Positions 9,012-16,458 of a stretch of 64,000 nucleotides of DNA are shown here, piece by piece (positions within the stretch are counted from its first letter, which is position 1; every line of letters starts with the position of its first letter). The translations under genes and the position numbers were made by a program. The notes beneath the pieces are model-generated. The model saw only the letters and a program-made list of their open reading frames with translations, searched no databases and had not been told where the DNA came from. The stretch is taken from the NCBI RefSeq assembly GCF_013778505.1, contig NZ_JAAOWU010000001.1:1-64000 (forward strand). The letters run 5' to 3'. The stretch is from Pseudomonas sivasensis. Its GTDB lineage: Bacteria; Pseudomonadota; Gammaproteobacteria; Pseudomonadales; Pseudomonadaceae.

Positions 9012-9790
9012 CAGGCTTCTCCCGGTGCTTGGCCGTGGGCGGCAGCGGTGCGGGCTTCGAGGTCACGCAGGGCGGTCAACTCGACCTCGGTCGGCTCGGC
9101 GGTGGTGCTGACTTGGTCGGCAAAGCGAATCGCCCAACCGGTAGCGGCCACCACTTGCTCGCGGGTCACGCCAGGGTGCAGCGCGGTGACCACGAATTCA
9201 TGGGTGCCCTCTTCCGGCTCCATGATGCACAGGTCGGTAATGATTCCGACAGGACCGGCACCCGGCAGGCCCAGGCGTTTACGTGAATCGCCGCCCTCGC
9301 CGTGGCCGACTGAGGTAATGAAGTCCAGCTTGTCCACAAACGAACGGGACGACTGCTTGAGGATAATCAGCACGCTTTTGGCGGAGCCGGCGATTTCCGG
9401 CGCGCCACCGGCACCCGGCAGGCGTACTTTGGGCTGGTGATAGTCACCGACCACAGTGGTGTTGATGTTGCCGAAACGGTCGACTTGGGCTGCACCGAGA
9501 AAGCCCACGTCGATACGTCCGCCTTGCAGCCAGTAGCGAAAAATCTCACCGGTTGGCACCACGGTGTCAGCGGTTTCCGCCAGTTCGCCATCACCAATGG
9601 ACAGCGGCAGTACTGAGGGCTTGGCGCCAATCGGGCCGGACTCGTAGATCAACACCACATCGGGCGATGAGGTCAGGCGCGCCAGGTTGGCCGCTTTGGA
9701 TGGCAGGCCGATGCCGACAAAGCACACCGAGCCGTTCTTGAGGCGGCGCGCGGCGGCGACGGTCATCATTTCATTGGTCGAGTAAGCCAT
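9011..9790 (-). CDS. pcaJ: 3-oxoadipate CoA-transferase subunit B
   Basis: PcaJ (259 residues) is the beta subunit of succinyl-CoA:3-oxoadipate CoA-transferase. The catalytic Glu lies in YESGPIG (Glu50), followed by the glycine-rich region GLPGAGPVGI and the conserved GVTREQVVAATGW near the C-terminus. It starts at the pcaI stop and ends at the pcaF start, both overlapping by a base, typical of this subunit pair. It activates beta-ketoadipate to its CoA ester in the cytoplasm. Confidence 0.95.
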   Translation of the reverse strand: MAYSTNEMMTVAAARRLKNGSVCFVGIGLPSKAANLARLTSSPDVVLIYESGPIGAKPSVLPLSIGDGELAETADTVVPTGEIFRYWLQGGRIDVGFLGAAQVDRFGNINTTVVGDYHQPKVRLPGAGGAPEIAGSAKSVLIILKQSSRSFVDKLDFITSVGHGEGGDSRKRLGLPGAGPVGIITDLCIMEPEEGTHEFVVTALHPGVTREQVVAATGWAIRFADQVSTTAEPTEVELTALRDLEARTAAAHGQAPGEA

Positions 9791-10647
9791 TACTTGGCCT
9801 CCTGCGCGGTGGCCAACTTGGCCTGGTATTCACTGAAATCGGCAGTGCCGTGGATGTATTCGTCGATCCAGGCGGTAAACGTCCCACGGTCGCGGGCAAT
9901 CGGATCCCACGCCTGGTAGAAGCGGTTGTCGCGCTCGTTGTAACCGTGGGCGTAGGACGGATGCGCGCCGCCGGGTACGTGGCACACAGCAGTCAGGGCC
10001 CAGGTGGGCAACACGCAGCTGTTCATCGGTGCATTCAGGTCGTCGACAATTTCTTCAACGGTGACGATGCAACGCTTGGCCGCCAACGCCGCTTCTTTCT
10101 GCACACCGAGAATCCCCCAGAGCAGCACATTGCCCTTGCGGTCGGCCTTTTGCGCGTGGATCACCGTGATGTCCGGACGCACCGACGGCACCGCCGCCAG
10201 CACTTCGCCGGTGAACGGGCATGTCACGCTTTTGATCAATGGGTTGACTTTGGGCAGGTCGGAACCGGCGTAGGCACGCAGTACCGCGAACGGCAGGCCA
10301 GAGGCGCCGGCGACGTAGGCATTGGCCAGGTCGGCGTGGCTGTGTTCTTCGATTTCCAACGGTTGCGGCCATTGCTTCTCGACCGCGTCACGCAGGCGAT
10401 GCAGGGAGCCCACGCCCGGGTTGCCGCCCCAGGAGAAAATCAGCTTGCGTGCGCAGCCGGCACCGATCAACTGGTCGTAGATCAGGTCAGGCGTCATACG
10501 CACCAGCGTCAGGTCTTTCTTGCCCTGACGAATGATTTCATGGCCTGCGGCGGTAGGGATCAGGTGGGTGAAGCCTTCGAGAGCGACGGTATCGCCGTCG
10601 TTCACGAAACGCTTGACCGCATCACGCAGGGTGAGAATTTCAGCCAT
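9790..10647 (-). CDS. pcaI: 3-oxoadipate CoA-transferase subunit A
   Basis: PcaI (285 residues) is the alpha subunit of the CoA-transferase that acts on beta-ketoadipate. The family motif VALEGFTHLIPTAAGHE is close to the N-terminus. I place the start at the ATG at 10647, which has GGGAG eight bases upstream; the longer frame would run 29 residues into the promoter and over a PcaR-type operator region. It is the first gene of the pcaIJFHG-TBDC run and the operator just upstream explains induction by beta-ketoadipate through PcaR. Confidence 0.94.
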   Translation of the reverse strand: MAEILTLRDAVKRFVNDGDTVALEGFTHLIPTAAGHEIIRQGKKDLTLVRMTPDLIYDQLIGAGCARKLIFSWGGNPGVGSLHRLRDAVEKQWPQPLEIEEHSHADLANAYVAGASGLPFAVLRAYAGSDLPKVNPLIKSVTCPFTGEVLAAVPSVRPDITVIHAQKADRKGNVLLWGILGVQKEAALAAKRCIVTVEEIVDDLNAPMNSCVLPTWALTAVCHVPGGAHPSYAHGYNERDNRFYQAWDPIARDRGTFTAWIDEYIHGTADFSEYQAKLATAQEAK

Positions 10648-10736
10648 GGGGTTGGGCTCCCGGTGTTGATCGAAAAAGGCGCTGAGGTGGCGCCGAAGTG
10701 CTTGAAGATTAAGCCGGGGAAATGGGCCAAACAATC

Positions 10737-10767
10737 CGATAATCGACTCAGCGTTCGATTATCGAAC
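10737..10767 (-). promoter_or_regulatory. Putative PcaR operators at the pcaI promoter
   Basis: A perfect 15-base palindrome-like site GTTCGATTATCGAAC occupies 10753-10767 and a second core CGATAATCG occupies 10737-10745. PcaR of P. putida is known to bind GTTCGATAATCGCAC-like repeats in the pcaIJ promoter, and the same core occurs twice again upstream of pcaR here. The site lies about 90-120 bases before the pcaI start. Confidence 0.75.
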
Positions 10768-10794
10768 ATATTGTTGTCTAGCTAATCTTCTGGT

Positions 10795-10818
10795 GTGAGA
10801 GGGGGCTTGCCCTCTCAC
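10795..10818. repeat. Nine-base-pair hairpin, degenerate REP half
   Basis: GTGAGAGGG and CCCTCTCAC pair perfectly around GGCTTG. The core resembles a REP unit with altered flanks. It lies downstream of pcaK and in front of pcaI. There is no T-run on either strand, so I do not call it a rho-independent terminator. Confidence 0.6.
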
Positions 10819-10838
10819 AGCTTAGAAACCTGCCAAGC

Positions 10839-12179
10839 TCAGGTGGCATCCGCATGGCTGACCATGCCCTTGATCACCACCGCCGTCGTGGCCACAGCGG
10901 CCGGGATCACCAGGGCGGTGAGCACCTGCTCAAAGTTCCAGCCCAGGCCCAGCAAGGTGGCGCCCATCCAGGCGCCGAGGATCGCGCCGAAGCGGCCGAT
11001 GCCGAGCATCCACGACACGCCGGTGGCGCGGCCTTGGGTCGGATAAAAGCGCGCCGCCAGGGACGGCATCGCCGATTGCGCGCCGTTGACGCACATTCCG
11101 GCGATCAGCACCAACGTCGCCAGCACGGTGATATTGCCCAGGCTCTGACCTACCGCGTAGGCAAACACCCCGGCCAGCAGGTAAAAGATGCCGATGACTT
11201 TGTGGGGATTGAACCTGTCCATCGCCCAGCCCACGCCGACGGCGCTTAACACCCCACCGAACTGGAACAACGCGCCAATAAACGCGGCCTGCTCCATGCT
11301 CGCGCCACTGTCACGCATCAGCGTCGGCAACCAACTGGTGAGCAAGTACACGATCACCAGGCCCATGAAGTAGGTGAGCCACAGCAGCAAGGTCCCGGCG
11401 CTATAAGTGCCGGAGAAGATCACCGCGAATACGTTGCGGGCCTTGACGGTTTTTTGTTCGGGCACGCTGAAGGCGGTGGCCTGGGCGACGATGTTGGGCT
11501 CGATGGGTGACAAGGTTTTGCGCACCTTATCGGTGCCGCGGTTGCGCACCACCAAGTAACGCGCCGACTCCGGCAGCCAGAGCAGCAGCACCACCACCAG
11601 GACCAGCGGCAGGATGCCGCCGATCATCAATAACGCGTGCCAGCCGAACGCAGGGATCAGTTTGGCCGAGATAAACCCGCCACCGGCCATGCCCAGGTTG
11701 AAACCACAGAACATGCTGGTCACCAGCAGCGACTTGTGGCGCTCGGGGGTGTACTCGGACAGCAGCGTGGTGGCATTAGGCATGCCTGCACCAAGGCCCA
11801 GCCCTGTGAGGAAACGCAGCACGAGCAATTGGTCGACATTGCTGCTGTAGGCCGAAGCCAGGCTGAACGCGCCAAACACCAAAACCGCGCCGACCAGCAC
11901 GACTTTACGACCGAAACGGTCGGCCAGCGGGCCCGAACCTAACGCGCCGAACACCATGCCGATCAACGCGGCGCTCATCACCGGACCAAGGCTGGCGCGG
12001 TCGATGCCCCAGTCCTGGGACAGCGCAGGCGCAATAAAGCCCATGGCGGCGGTGTCGAGGCCATCAAGGAAGACAATCAGGAAACACAGGATAACCACGC
12101 GCCACTGATAGCGTGACAGTGGCTGGGTGTTGATGAAGGACTGCACGTCCAGCGTGGTACCGACAGAAGGCTGATTCAT
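10839..12179 (-). CDS. pcaK: 4-hydroxybenzoate/protocatechuate transporter PcaK
   Basis: PcaK (446 residues) is an MFS aromatic acid:H+ symporter of the inner membrane, importing 4-hydroxybenzoate and protocatechuate and reported to mediate chemotaxis to them. It has the diagnostic first-helix motif FLDGLDTAAMGFIAPAL with Asp39 and Asp42, loop motif GPLADRFGRKVVL and twelve hydrophobic segments. I use the ATG at 12179 (MNQPSVG) since the longer frame begins in a basic stretch without membrane character. It is transcribed in the same direction as pcaI, with about 190 bases between, so it may be either co-transcribed or separate. Confidence 0.93.
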   Translation of the reverse strand: MNQPSVGTTLDVQSFINTQPLSRYQWRVVILCFLIVFLDGLDTAAMGFIAPALSQDWGIDRASLGPVMSAALIGMVFGALGSGPLADRFGRKVVLVGAVLVFGAFSLASAYSSNVDQLLVLRFLTGLGLGAGMPNATTLLSEYTPERHKSLLVTSMFCGFNLGMAGGGFISAKLIPAFGWHALLMIGGILPLVLVVVLLLWLPESARYLVVRNRGTDKVRKTLSPIEPNIVAQATAFSVPEQKTVKARNVFAVIFSGTYSAGTLLLWLTYFMGLVIVYLLTSWLPTLMRDSGASMEQAAFIGALFQFGGVLSAVGVGWAMDRFNPHKVIGIFYLLAGVFAYAVGQSLGNITVLATLVLIAGMCVNGAQSAMPSLAARFYPTQGRATGVSWMLGIGRFGAILGAWMGATLLGLGWNFEQVLTALVIPAAVATTAVVIKGMVSHADAT

Positions 12180-12324
12180 TATTTTTATTCCACACCGAGG
12201 GCGGGCCAACGACCTGGGGTCGTCATTATTATTGGGGCGCCCTTAAGAGCGCTGCCGCACAGTAATAAGCCGGAGGAAATAGCGTCAATTGATCAAGCCG
12301 GGATCTGTGCGGTCACCGAACACC

Positions 12325-13167
12325 TTAGGCAAACAACTGCGCACTCAGCTCACGGCTGGCGCTGAGCATGCTCGGCAGGAAGCGCTGTTCCAGCTCGCTG
12401 CGGCTGACGCGTCCGGCATGGGTACTGACGTTGAGCGCCGCCAATACTTGGCCAGACGCGTCATACACCGGCACGGCGATGGAGCGCAGGCCTTGCTCCA
12501 GTTCCTGGTCGACGATGCACCAACCCTGCTGACGCACTTGTTGCAGGCATTCGAACAAAGCTTCGGGGGTGGTGAGGGTGCGGCTGGTCTTGATTTGCAG
12601 GTCCGCGTGGTCGAGGTAATCCTGCAGCGAGGCGTCGTCCAGCGCCGCGAGCAGGATGCGGCCCATGGACGTGCAATAGGCCGGCAAACGCCCGCCCACC
12701 GACAGGTCCACGGAAATCAGGCGTTGGGTGGTGGCCGAACGGGCGATATAGAGGATGTCGTCGCCTTCGAGGGTCGCCATGTTGCAGGCTTCGTGCAGTT
12801 GTTCACTCATGCGGTCCAGATATGGCTGGGCCGACACCGCCAATGGCGTGGACGACAGGTAGGCATGGCCGAGGGTCAGTACTTTGGGCAACAAGGAATA
12901 GGTACGCCCATCGGTGGTGGCGTAGCCAAGTTTGATCAGGGTATGCAGGCAACGACGCACAGCGGCGCGGGGAATTTCGGTGCGATGGCTGATTTGGGCA
13001 ATCGTCAGGTGGCGTTTGCGCTCCTGGAATGCCTGCACCACGGCCAAGCCACGGGCCAGGGAGGTCATGAAATCCGGGTCACCGGTAAACGCCTGGATAC
13101 GCTTGGCCGGCGAGGCAACGATCGGCGGCGCCACTGAGGCGAAAGAGTTGCGCAATTGATCGTTCAT
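12325..13167 (-). CDS. pcaR: IclR-family activator of the pca regulon
   Basis: PcaR (280 residues) is the IclR-type regulator that responds to beta-ketoadipate and activates pca genes. The winged helix is at about residues 45-105 (LARGLAVVQAFQERKRHLTIAQI then PRAAVRRCLHTL), followed by the IclR effector domain with RSATTQRLISVDLSVGGRLPAY and TSMGRILLA. I choose the ATG at 13167, which has AAAGGAA nearby. It precedes pcaK on the same strand with a gap of about 145 bases. Two PcaR-type cores lie 97-126 bases upstream of its start, consistent with autoregulation. Confidence 0.95.
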   Translation of the reverse strand: MNDQLRNSFASVAPPIVASPAKRIQAFTGDPDFMTSLARGLAVVQAFQERKRHLTIAQISHRTEIPRAAVRRCLHTLIKLGYATTDGRTYSLLPKVLTLGHAYLSSTPLAVSAQPYLDRMSEQLHEACNMATLEGDDILYIARSATTQRLISVDLSVGGRLPAYCTSMGRILLAALDDASLQDYLDHADLQIKTSRTLTTPEALFECLQQVRQQGWCIVDQELEQGLRSIAVPVYDASGQVLAALNVSTHAGRVSRSELEQRFLPSMLSASRELSAQLFA

Positions 13168-13263
13168 CTCAGGTTCCTTTCTCTTATTGTCAACCGCAGG
13201 GATTGGGCAGGTATTACAAGCCGCACCGACCGATCTGCACAAGGCAGGGCCGGCAACATTGGG

Positions 13264-13293
13264 CGATTATCGGACGATCATGCGATTATCGCA
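13264..13293 (-). promoter_or_regulatory. Putative PcaR autoregulatory operators
   Basis: Two CGATTATCG cores, at 13264-13272 and 13283-13291 (the second within TGCGATTATCGCA), lie 19 bases apart, about two helical turns, upstream of pcaR. They match the cores upstream of pcaI in this window. Confidence 0.7.
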
Positions 13294-13494
13294 ATTTGGG
13301 GCGTACCTGAGCGACCGGTCTCGCGATGGCGCCTTGGCAAAGTAAAGTTACGGTGAAAGGCTTGAACCTTTAGTTGCTTGTTGAATTTATGGCGCCAGAA
13401 TCTCAGCAACTACTCACGTGTGCGTGTAACAAAACGCTCACACAAAGTTGACGCTTTTCAACTTTATGCCGATAGTGTTATTCAAATGCGCCGC

Positions 13495-13500
13495 TATAAT
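13495..13500 (+). promoter_or_regulatory. Candidate sigma-70 -10 box TATAAT
   Basis: A perfect TATAAT lies 235 bases upstream of the GTG-started small gene. The region 17 bases upstream has no good -35, so an activator or extended features might be needed; an 8-base inverted repeat at 13444-13465 is a possible binding site. Confidence 0.35.
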
Positions 13501-13736
13501 GCACCCTGTGCGGAGGTCAGCCCGGTTTCACTTTCGGGGCCACAGCTCGCCAGGCCAGGCACATGCAGTGCATGGACAGTCGCAACTACCTGCTTTGAAT
13601 GACAGCCATAACCAACGGTTTCCAGTATCCGTTGTTCAAACTTGAACGCATCAACTGCTCAACTTTGAACAATCCGAGGGCGACATTCAGGCATAACGCT
13701 GCAGCGTAATTACACTCAACTCAATTAGGTAACAAT

Positions 13737-13937
13737 GTGACGAAAGATGAACTGCGCGCGGAACTTGAGCGCCAGGAGCAACGTTACAAGGATGTTTACG
13801 GCGGGGAAGTCACCACCTACGCCGCCCAGCCTGAACCTGAACGCAAACCATGGCGCAAGCGAGCCAGCCTGCTCGACCAGGCATTTGCCCAGGAAATCCA
13901 AAAGATTGAACAGGAACTCAAAGCCGAAGAGCCATAA
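13737..13937 (+). CDS. Small conserved charged protein, function unknown
   Basis: The 66-residue product is highly charged, with an acidic-basic helical N-terminus ([24 protein letters not shown]) and a C-terminal helix ([22 protein letters not shown]), a likely helix/coiled-coil peptide with no signal or membrane segment. The start is GTG at 13737; an overlapping ATG at 13735 is immediately followed by a stop. AGG lies eight bases upstream. I do not recognise a function. It is separated from pit by more than 300 bases and preceded by a long leader. Confidence 0.7.
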   Translation: MTKDELRAELERQEQRYKDVYGGEVTTYAAQPEPERKPWRKRASLLDQAFAQEIQKIEQELKAEEP

Positions 13938-14249
13938 GCGCTTCGGATTGAGCCTAGGGTTCGGCCCTGACTGCCGGCAGCTAGCCATCGGTCGGGCACC
14001 CTGAGTCCCACTCCCACCAGTAAAATTTCATACAAATGTTTCAAGGATGACGATTCGGTGACAAAACCGTGTCTTTTCAGCCCTGCACTTTATAAATCAA
14101 AGACTTGCTAAAGCCCCGAAAACCCTGGGATCGCCCGGTTTCGCCCCAGGCGTTTCAATGAAGATTGTTACCGATGAGCAGCTAATGCATCGATTACTGA
14201 GGTTTTCTGGCATAATCGCGCCCCCTTACGACCGGGTCAGAAAACCTTC
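13938..14249. promoter_or_regulatory. Intergenic region and promoter of pit
   Basis: No gene is apparent in these 312 bases. A -10-like CATAAT (14211-14216) in the context TGGCATAATCGCGCC lies about 34 bases before the pit start. No obvious Pho box with CTGTCAT repeats is visible, suggesting that the transporter is not PhoB-activated from here. Confidence 0.4.
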
Positions 14250-15725
14250 ATGATCGATTTATTCAGCGGACTGGATGCTTGGGTTCTAGTGAGCCTGTTG
14301 CTCGCCCTCGCCTTTGTCCTCGCCTTCGAGTTCATCAATGGCTTTCATGACACCGCTAACGCGGTGGCCACAGTCATCTATACCAAAGCCATGCCGCCGC
14401 ATCTGGCCGTGTTCTTCTCCGGGGTGTTCAACTTCCTCGGCGTATTGCTCGGTGGTGTCGGTGTCGCCTACGCCATCGTGCATCTGCTGCCGGTGGAGTT
14501 GCTGATCAATGTGAACACCGGCCATGGTTTGGCGATGGTCTTCTCGTTGTTAGCCGCGGCGATCACCTGGAACCTGGGCACCTGGTACTTCGGTATCCCT
14601 GCTTCCAGCTCCCACACCTTGATCGGTTCGATCCTCGGTGTCGGCCTGGCCAATGCCCTGATCAACGATATCCCCCTGTCTGACGGTGTGAACTGGCAGA
14701 AAGCTGTTGATATCGGCGCATCCCTGGTGTTCTCGCCAATGGCTGGTTTCCTGGTCGCAGCCCTGGTGCTGATCGGTCTGAAATGGTGGCGTCCGCTGTC
14801 GAAGATGCACAAGACTCCGGACCAGCGCCGCAAGCTCGACGACAAGAAGCACCCGCCGTTCTGGAACCGCCTGGTCCTGGTGATCTCCGCCATGGCCGTG
14901 AGTTTCGTGCACGGCTCCAACGATGGCCAGAAAGGCATCGGCCTGATCATGCTGGTGCTGATCGGTATCGTGCCGGCGCAGTTCGTACTCGATCTGGGCA
15001 GTACCACCTATCAGATCGAACGCACTCGCGACGCCACCGTGCATTTGAGCCAGTTCTACCAGCGCAATAACGCCACCCTCGGCGAATTCCTGGCCCTGGG
15101 CAAAAGCGTGAAAGACGATCTGCCGGGCAAGTTCCAGTGCAACCCGCAGCAGACCGAACCTACTATCAATGCGCTCGTCAGTACGTTGAAAGGTGTCTCC
15201 GACTACCATTCGCTGACTTCGGATCAGCGTATCGAAGTGCGTCGCTACCTGCTCTGCCTGGACGACACTGCGAAGAAAGTCGGCAAGCTGCCGGGCCTGG
15301 ATGCGCGTGAGAAGTCCGACCTCGACAAACTGCGCAAAGACCTGACCGCCACCACCGAGTACGCGCCGTTCTGGGTGATCCTCGCCGTCGCACTGGCCTT
15401 GGGCCTGGGCACCATGGTGGGTTGGAAGCGTGTGGTACTGACCATCGGTGAGAAGATCGGCAAACAGGGCATGACGTATGCCCAGGGCATGTCGGCACAG
15501 ATCACCACCGCTACCATGATTGGTTTTGCCAATATCTTCGCCCTGCCGGTGTCCACGACCCACGTGCTGTCTTCGGGCGTGGCCGGCACCATGGTCGCGA
15601 ACAAAAGCGGCCTGCAAGGTGGCACGGTCAAGACCATCCTGATGGCCTGGGTGTTGACGTTGCCTGCGACTGTTGGGCTGTCGGCCGGGTTGTTCTGGTT
15701 GGCTTCCAAGGCGTTGGGTAGCTGA
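14250..15725 (+). CDS. pit: PiT-family inorganic phosphate transporter
   Basis: The 491-residue inner-membrane protein belongs to the PiT family of low-affinity phosphate (metal-phosphate):cation symporters. Both copies of the duplicated family signature are visible: EFINGFHDTANAVATVIYT near residue 30 and SFVHGSNDGQKGIGLIM near 225, and the second half also has GMSAQITTATMIGFANIFALPVSTTHVL. A soluble loop of about 110 residues (roughly 255-365) separates the halves. No good Shine-Dalgarno is seen. A T-rich hairpin follows the stop. Confidence 0.93.
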   Translation: MIDLFSGLDAWVLVSLLLALAFVLAFEFINGFHDTANAVATVIYTKAMPPHLAVFFSGVFNFLGVLLGGVGVAYAIVHLLPVELLINVNTGHGLAMVFSLLAAAITWNLGTWYFGIPASSSHTLIGSILGVGLANALINDIPLSDGVNWQKAVDIGASLVFSPMAGFLVAALVLIGLKWWRPLSKMHKTPDQRRKLDDKKHPPFWNRLVLVISAMAVSFVHGSNDGQKGIGLIMLVLIGIVPAQFVLDLGSTTYQIERTRDATVHLSQFYQRNNATLGEFLALGKSVKDDLPGKFQCNPQQTEPTINALVSTLKGVSDYHSLTSDQRIEVRRYLLCLDDTAKKVGKLPGLDAREKSDLDKLRKDLTATTEYAPFWVILAVALALGLGTMVGWKRVVLTIGEKIGKQGMTYAQGMSAQITTATMIGFANIFALPVSTTHVLSSGVAGTMVANKSGLQGGTVKTILMAWVLTLPATVGLSAGLFWLASKALGS

Positions 15726-15744
15726 TAGATTTGGGTTGGAAAAG

Positions 15745-15780
15745 AAGGCGTTATCCTGATGGGGGTTGCGCCTTTTTTTT
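15745..15780 (+). terminator. Rho-independent terminator of pit
   Basis: AAGGCG pairs with CGCCTT around an internal partial stem, followed by eight T residues, 20 bases after the pit stop. Confidence 0.75.
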
Positions 15781-15842
15781 GGTTTTTTTGGCGGGGGACC
15801 TATCCGTTGCTGCAGCGACGGATATACACACAAAAACAACTC

Positions 15843-15868
15843 AAAAAAAAAGGCGACCGAAGTCGCCC
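15843..15868 (-). terminator. Rho-independent terminator of the CcoM-like gene
   Basis: Read on the minus strand, GGCGAC-TTCG-GTCGCC is followed by a run of nine T. The UUCG tetraloop and T-run make it a strong terminator about 35 bases after the small gene's stop. Confidence 0.85.
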
Positions 15869-15903
15869 AAAATGCCTTGCGTGCTCATGTAACCCGGAAA
15901 GAC

Positions 15904-16020
15904 CTAAGGTTTTTTACGCTTGTTTGCGTCTTTCCAGATGAAGAATCCAAACCCTACAAAAAACAACACCATGAGGCTTACAGTCAGCACTCCGGCGAAT
16001 ACCACATTATCGATAAACAT
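15904..16020 (-). CDS. ccoM: CcoM-like small subunit of cbb3 cytochrome oxidase
   Basis: This 38-residue single-helix membrane peptide reads MFIDNVVFAGVLTVSLMVLF, then FVGFGFFIWKDANKRKKP. It begins with a short acidic periplasmic end, spans the membrane once, and ends in a basic FIWKDANKRKK tail on the cytoplasmic side. A strong AGGAGG precedes the ATG. The layout matches CcoM, the short subunit found in the P. stutzeri cbb3-1 oxidase and encoded away from the cco operon; I match it from memory of the family. An ANR/FNR-type box sits about 72 bases upstream and a terminator follows, so it forms its own oxygen-regulated unit. Other single-helix peptides of unknown role cannot be excluded. Confidence 0.72.
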   Translation of the reverse strand: MFIDNVVFAGVLTVSLMVLFFVGFGFFIWKDANKRKKP

Positions 16021-16085
16021 GACCGGCCTCCTGCACTTGCCCTGTTGCGATAGGGCTAAGTTACTGGAGAAGGCGGATTGAAAAA

Positions 16086-16099
16086 TTGACGGGGATCAA
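16086..16099 (-). promoter_or_regulatory. ANR/FNR-type box upstream of the CcoM-like gene
   Basis: TTGACGGGGATCAA matches the TTGAT-N4-ATCAA consensus at nine of ten positions. A -10-like TAACTT follows about 32 bases downstream on the minus strand, the spacing of a class II ANR promoter with the box near -41.5. Confidence 0.7.
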
Positions 16100-16163
16100 T
16101 GTCGCCCGCAACGGGGCGTAAAGAAGGGGACTAACTGACCTGCATCAACAGATGCAGGCCGTG

Positions 16164-16325
16164 TTAACGCTTTTTCGGTTTGTTCTTTGATTTTTTCTTG
16201 CCTTTGCCTAAAGGCATCGCGTGTTCAAACGCCTGGCGCACTTCATTCAGGCGTTTGTCATTGAGGTCATGTACGCGCTTGGCGCGTTCGGCATTCAGGT
16301 CGATCAGCTTGTCGTCATCACTCAT
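16164..16325 (-). CDS. Small basic-tailed protein, function unknown
   Basis: The 53-residue product begins MSDDDKLIDLNAERAKRVHD and ends with a lysine-rich tail (GKGKKKSKNKPKKR). It has an amphipathic helix of alternating charges and no membrane segment, so nucleic-acid binding is possible but unproven. I take the internal ATG at 16325; the longer frame overlaps the start of the divergent LysR gene. It lies upstream of the CcoM-like gene on the same strand, but a separate promoter with an ANR box comes between. Confidence 0.6.
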   Translation of the reverse strand: MSDDDKLIDLNAERAKRVHDLNDKRLNEVRQAFEHAMPLGKGKKKSKNKPKKR

Positions 16326-16458
16326 GGCTTGTCTTACGTCGTGGCGAGTAGGGTTCAATAATGCGGGCTGCTGCGCCCGACGGCAAATCAGCGCGCGACA
16401 AATGGCAGGCCGTCGCCCAAAATCGGCACTTTCCGCACGACCCAGGAGGCGCACTCAG

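Larger units (their letters stand above)
13168..13734. other. Long intergenic region upstream of pcaR and of the 66-residue protein
   Basis: This stretch holds PcaR-type cores (13264-13293), an 8-base inverted repeat AAAGTTGA/TCAACTTT (13444-13451, 13458-13465), a consensus TATAAT (13495-13500) and a 9-base inverted repeat TTGTTCAAA/TTTGAACAA (13632-13640, 13664-13672). No convincing reading frame is present. The 230 bases after TATAAT look like a structured leader or a small RNA gene. Confidence 0.5.

Noticed and set aside
10795..10818. Hairpin downstream of pcaK as a rho-independent terminator
   Set aside because: The stem is perfect but there is no T-run on either strand, and the core resembles REP sequence; listed only as a repeat.
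13500..13735. Leader region as a tRNA or known RNA
   Set aside because: No cloverleaf or known RNA motif such as repeated ANGGA or AACAACAA was found by eye.
14550..15839. 429-residue minus-strand frame over pit
   Set aside because: A shadow of the pit codons in a high-GC gene, rich in Gln/His/Arg, with no recognisable domain.
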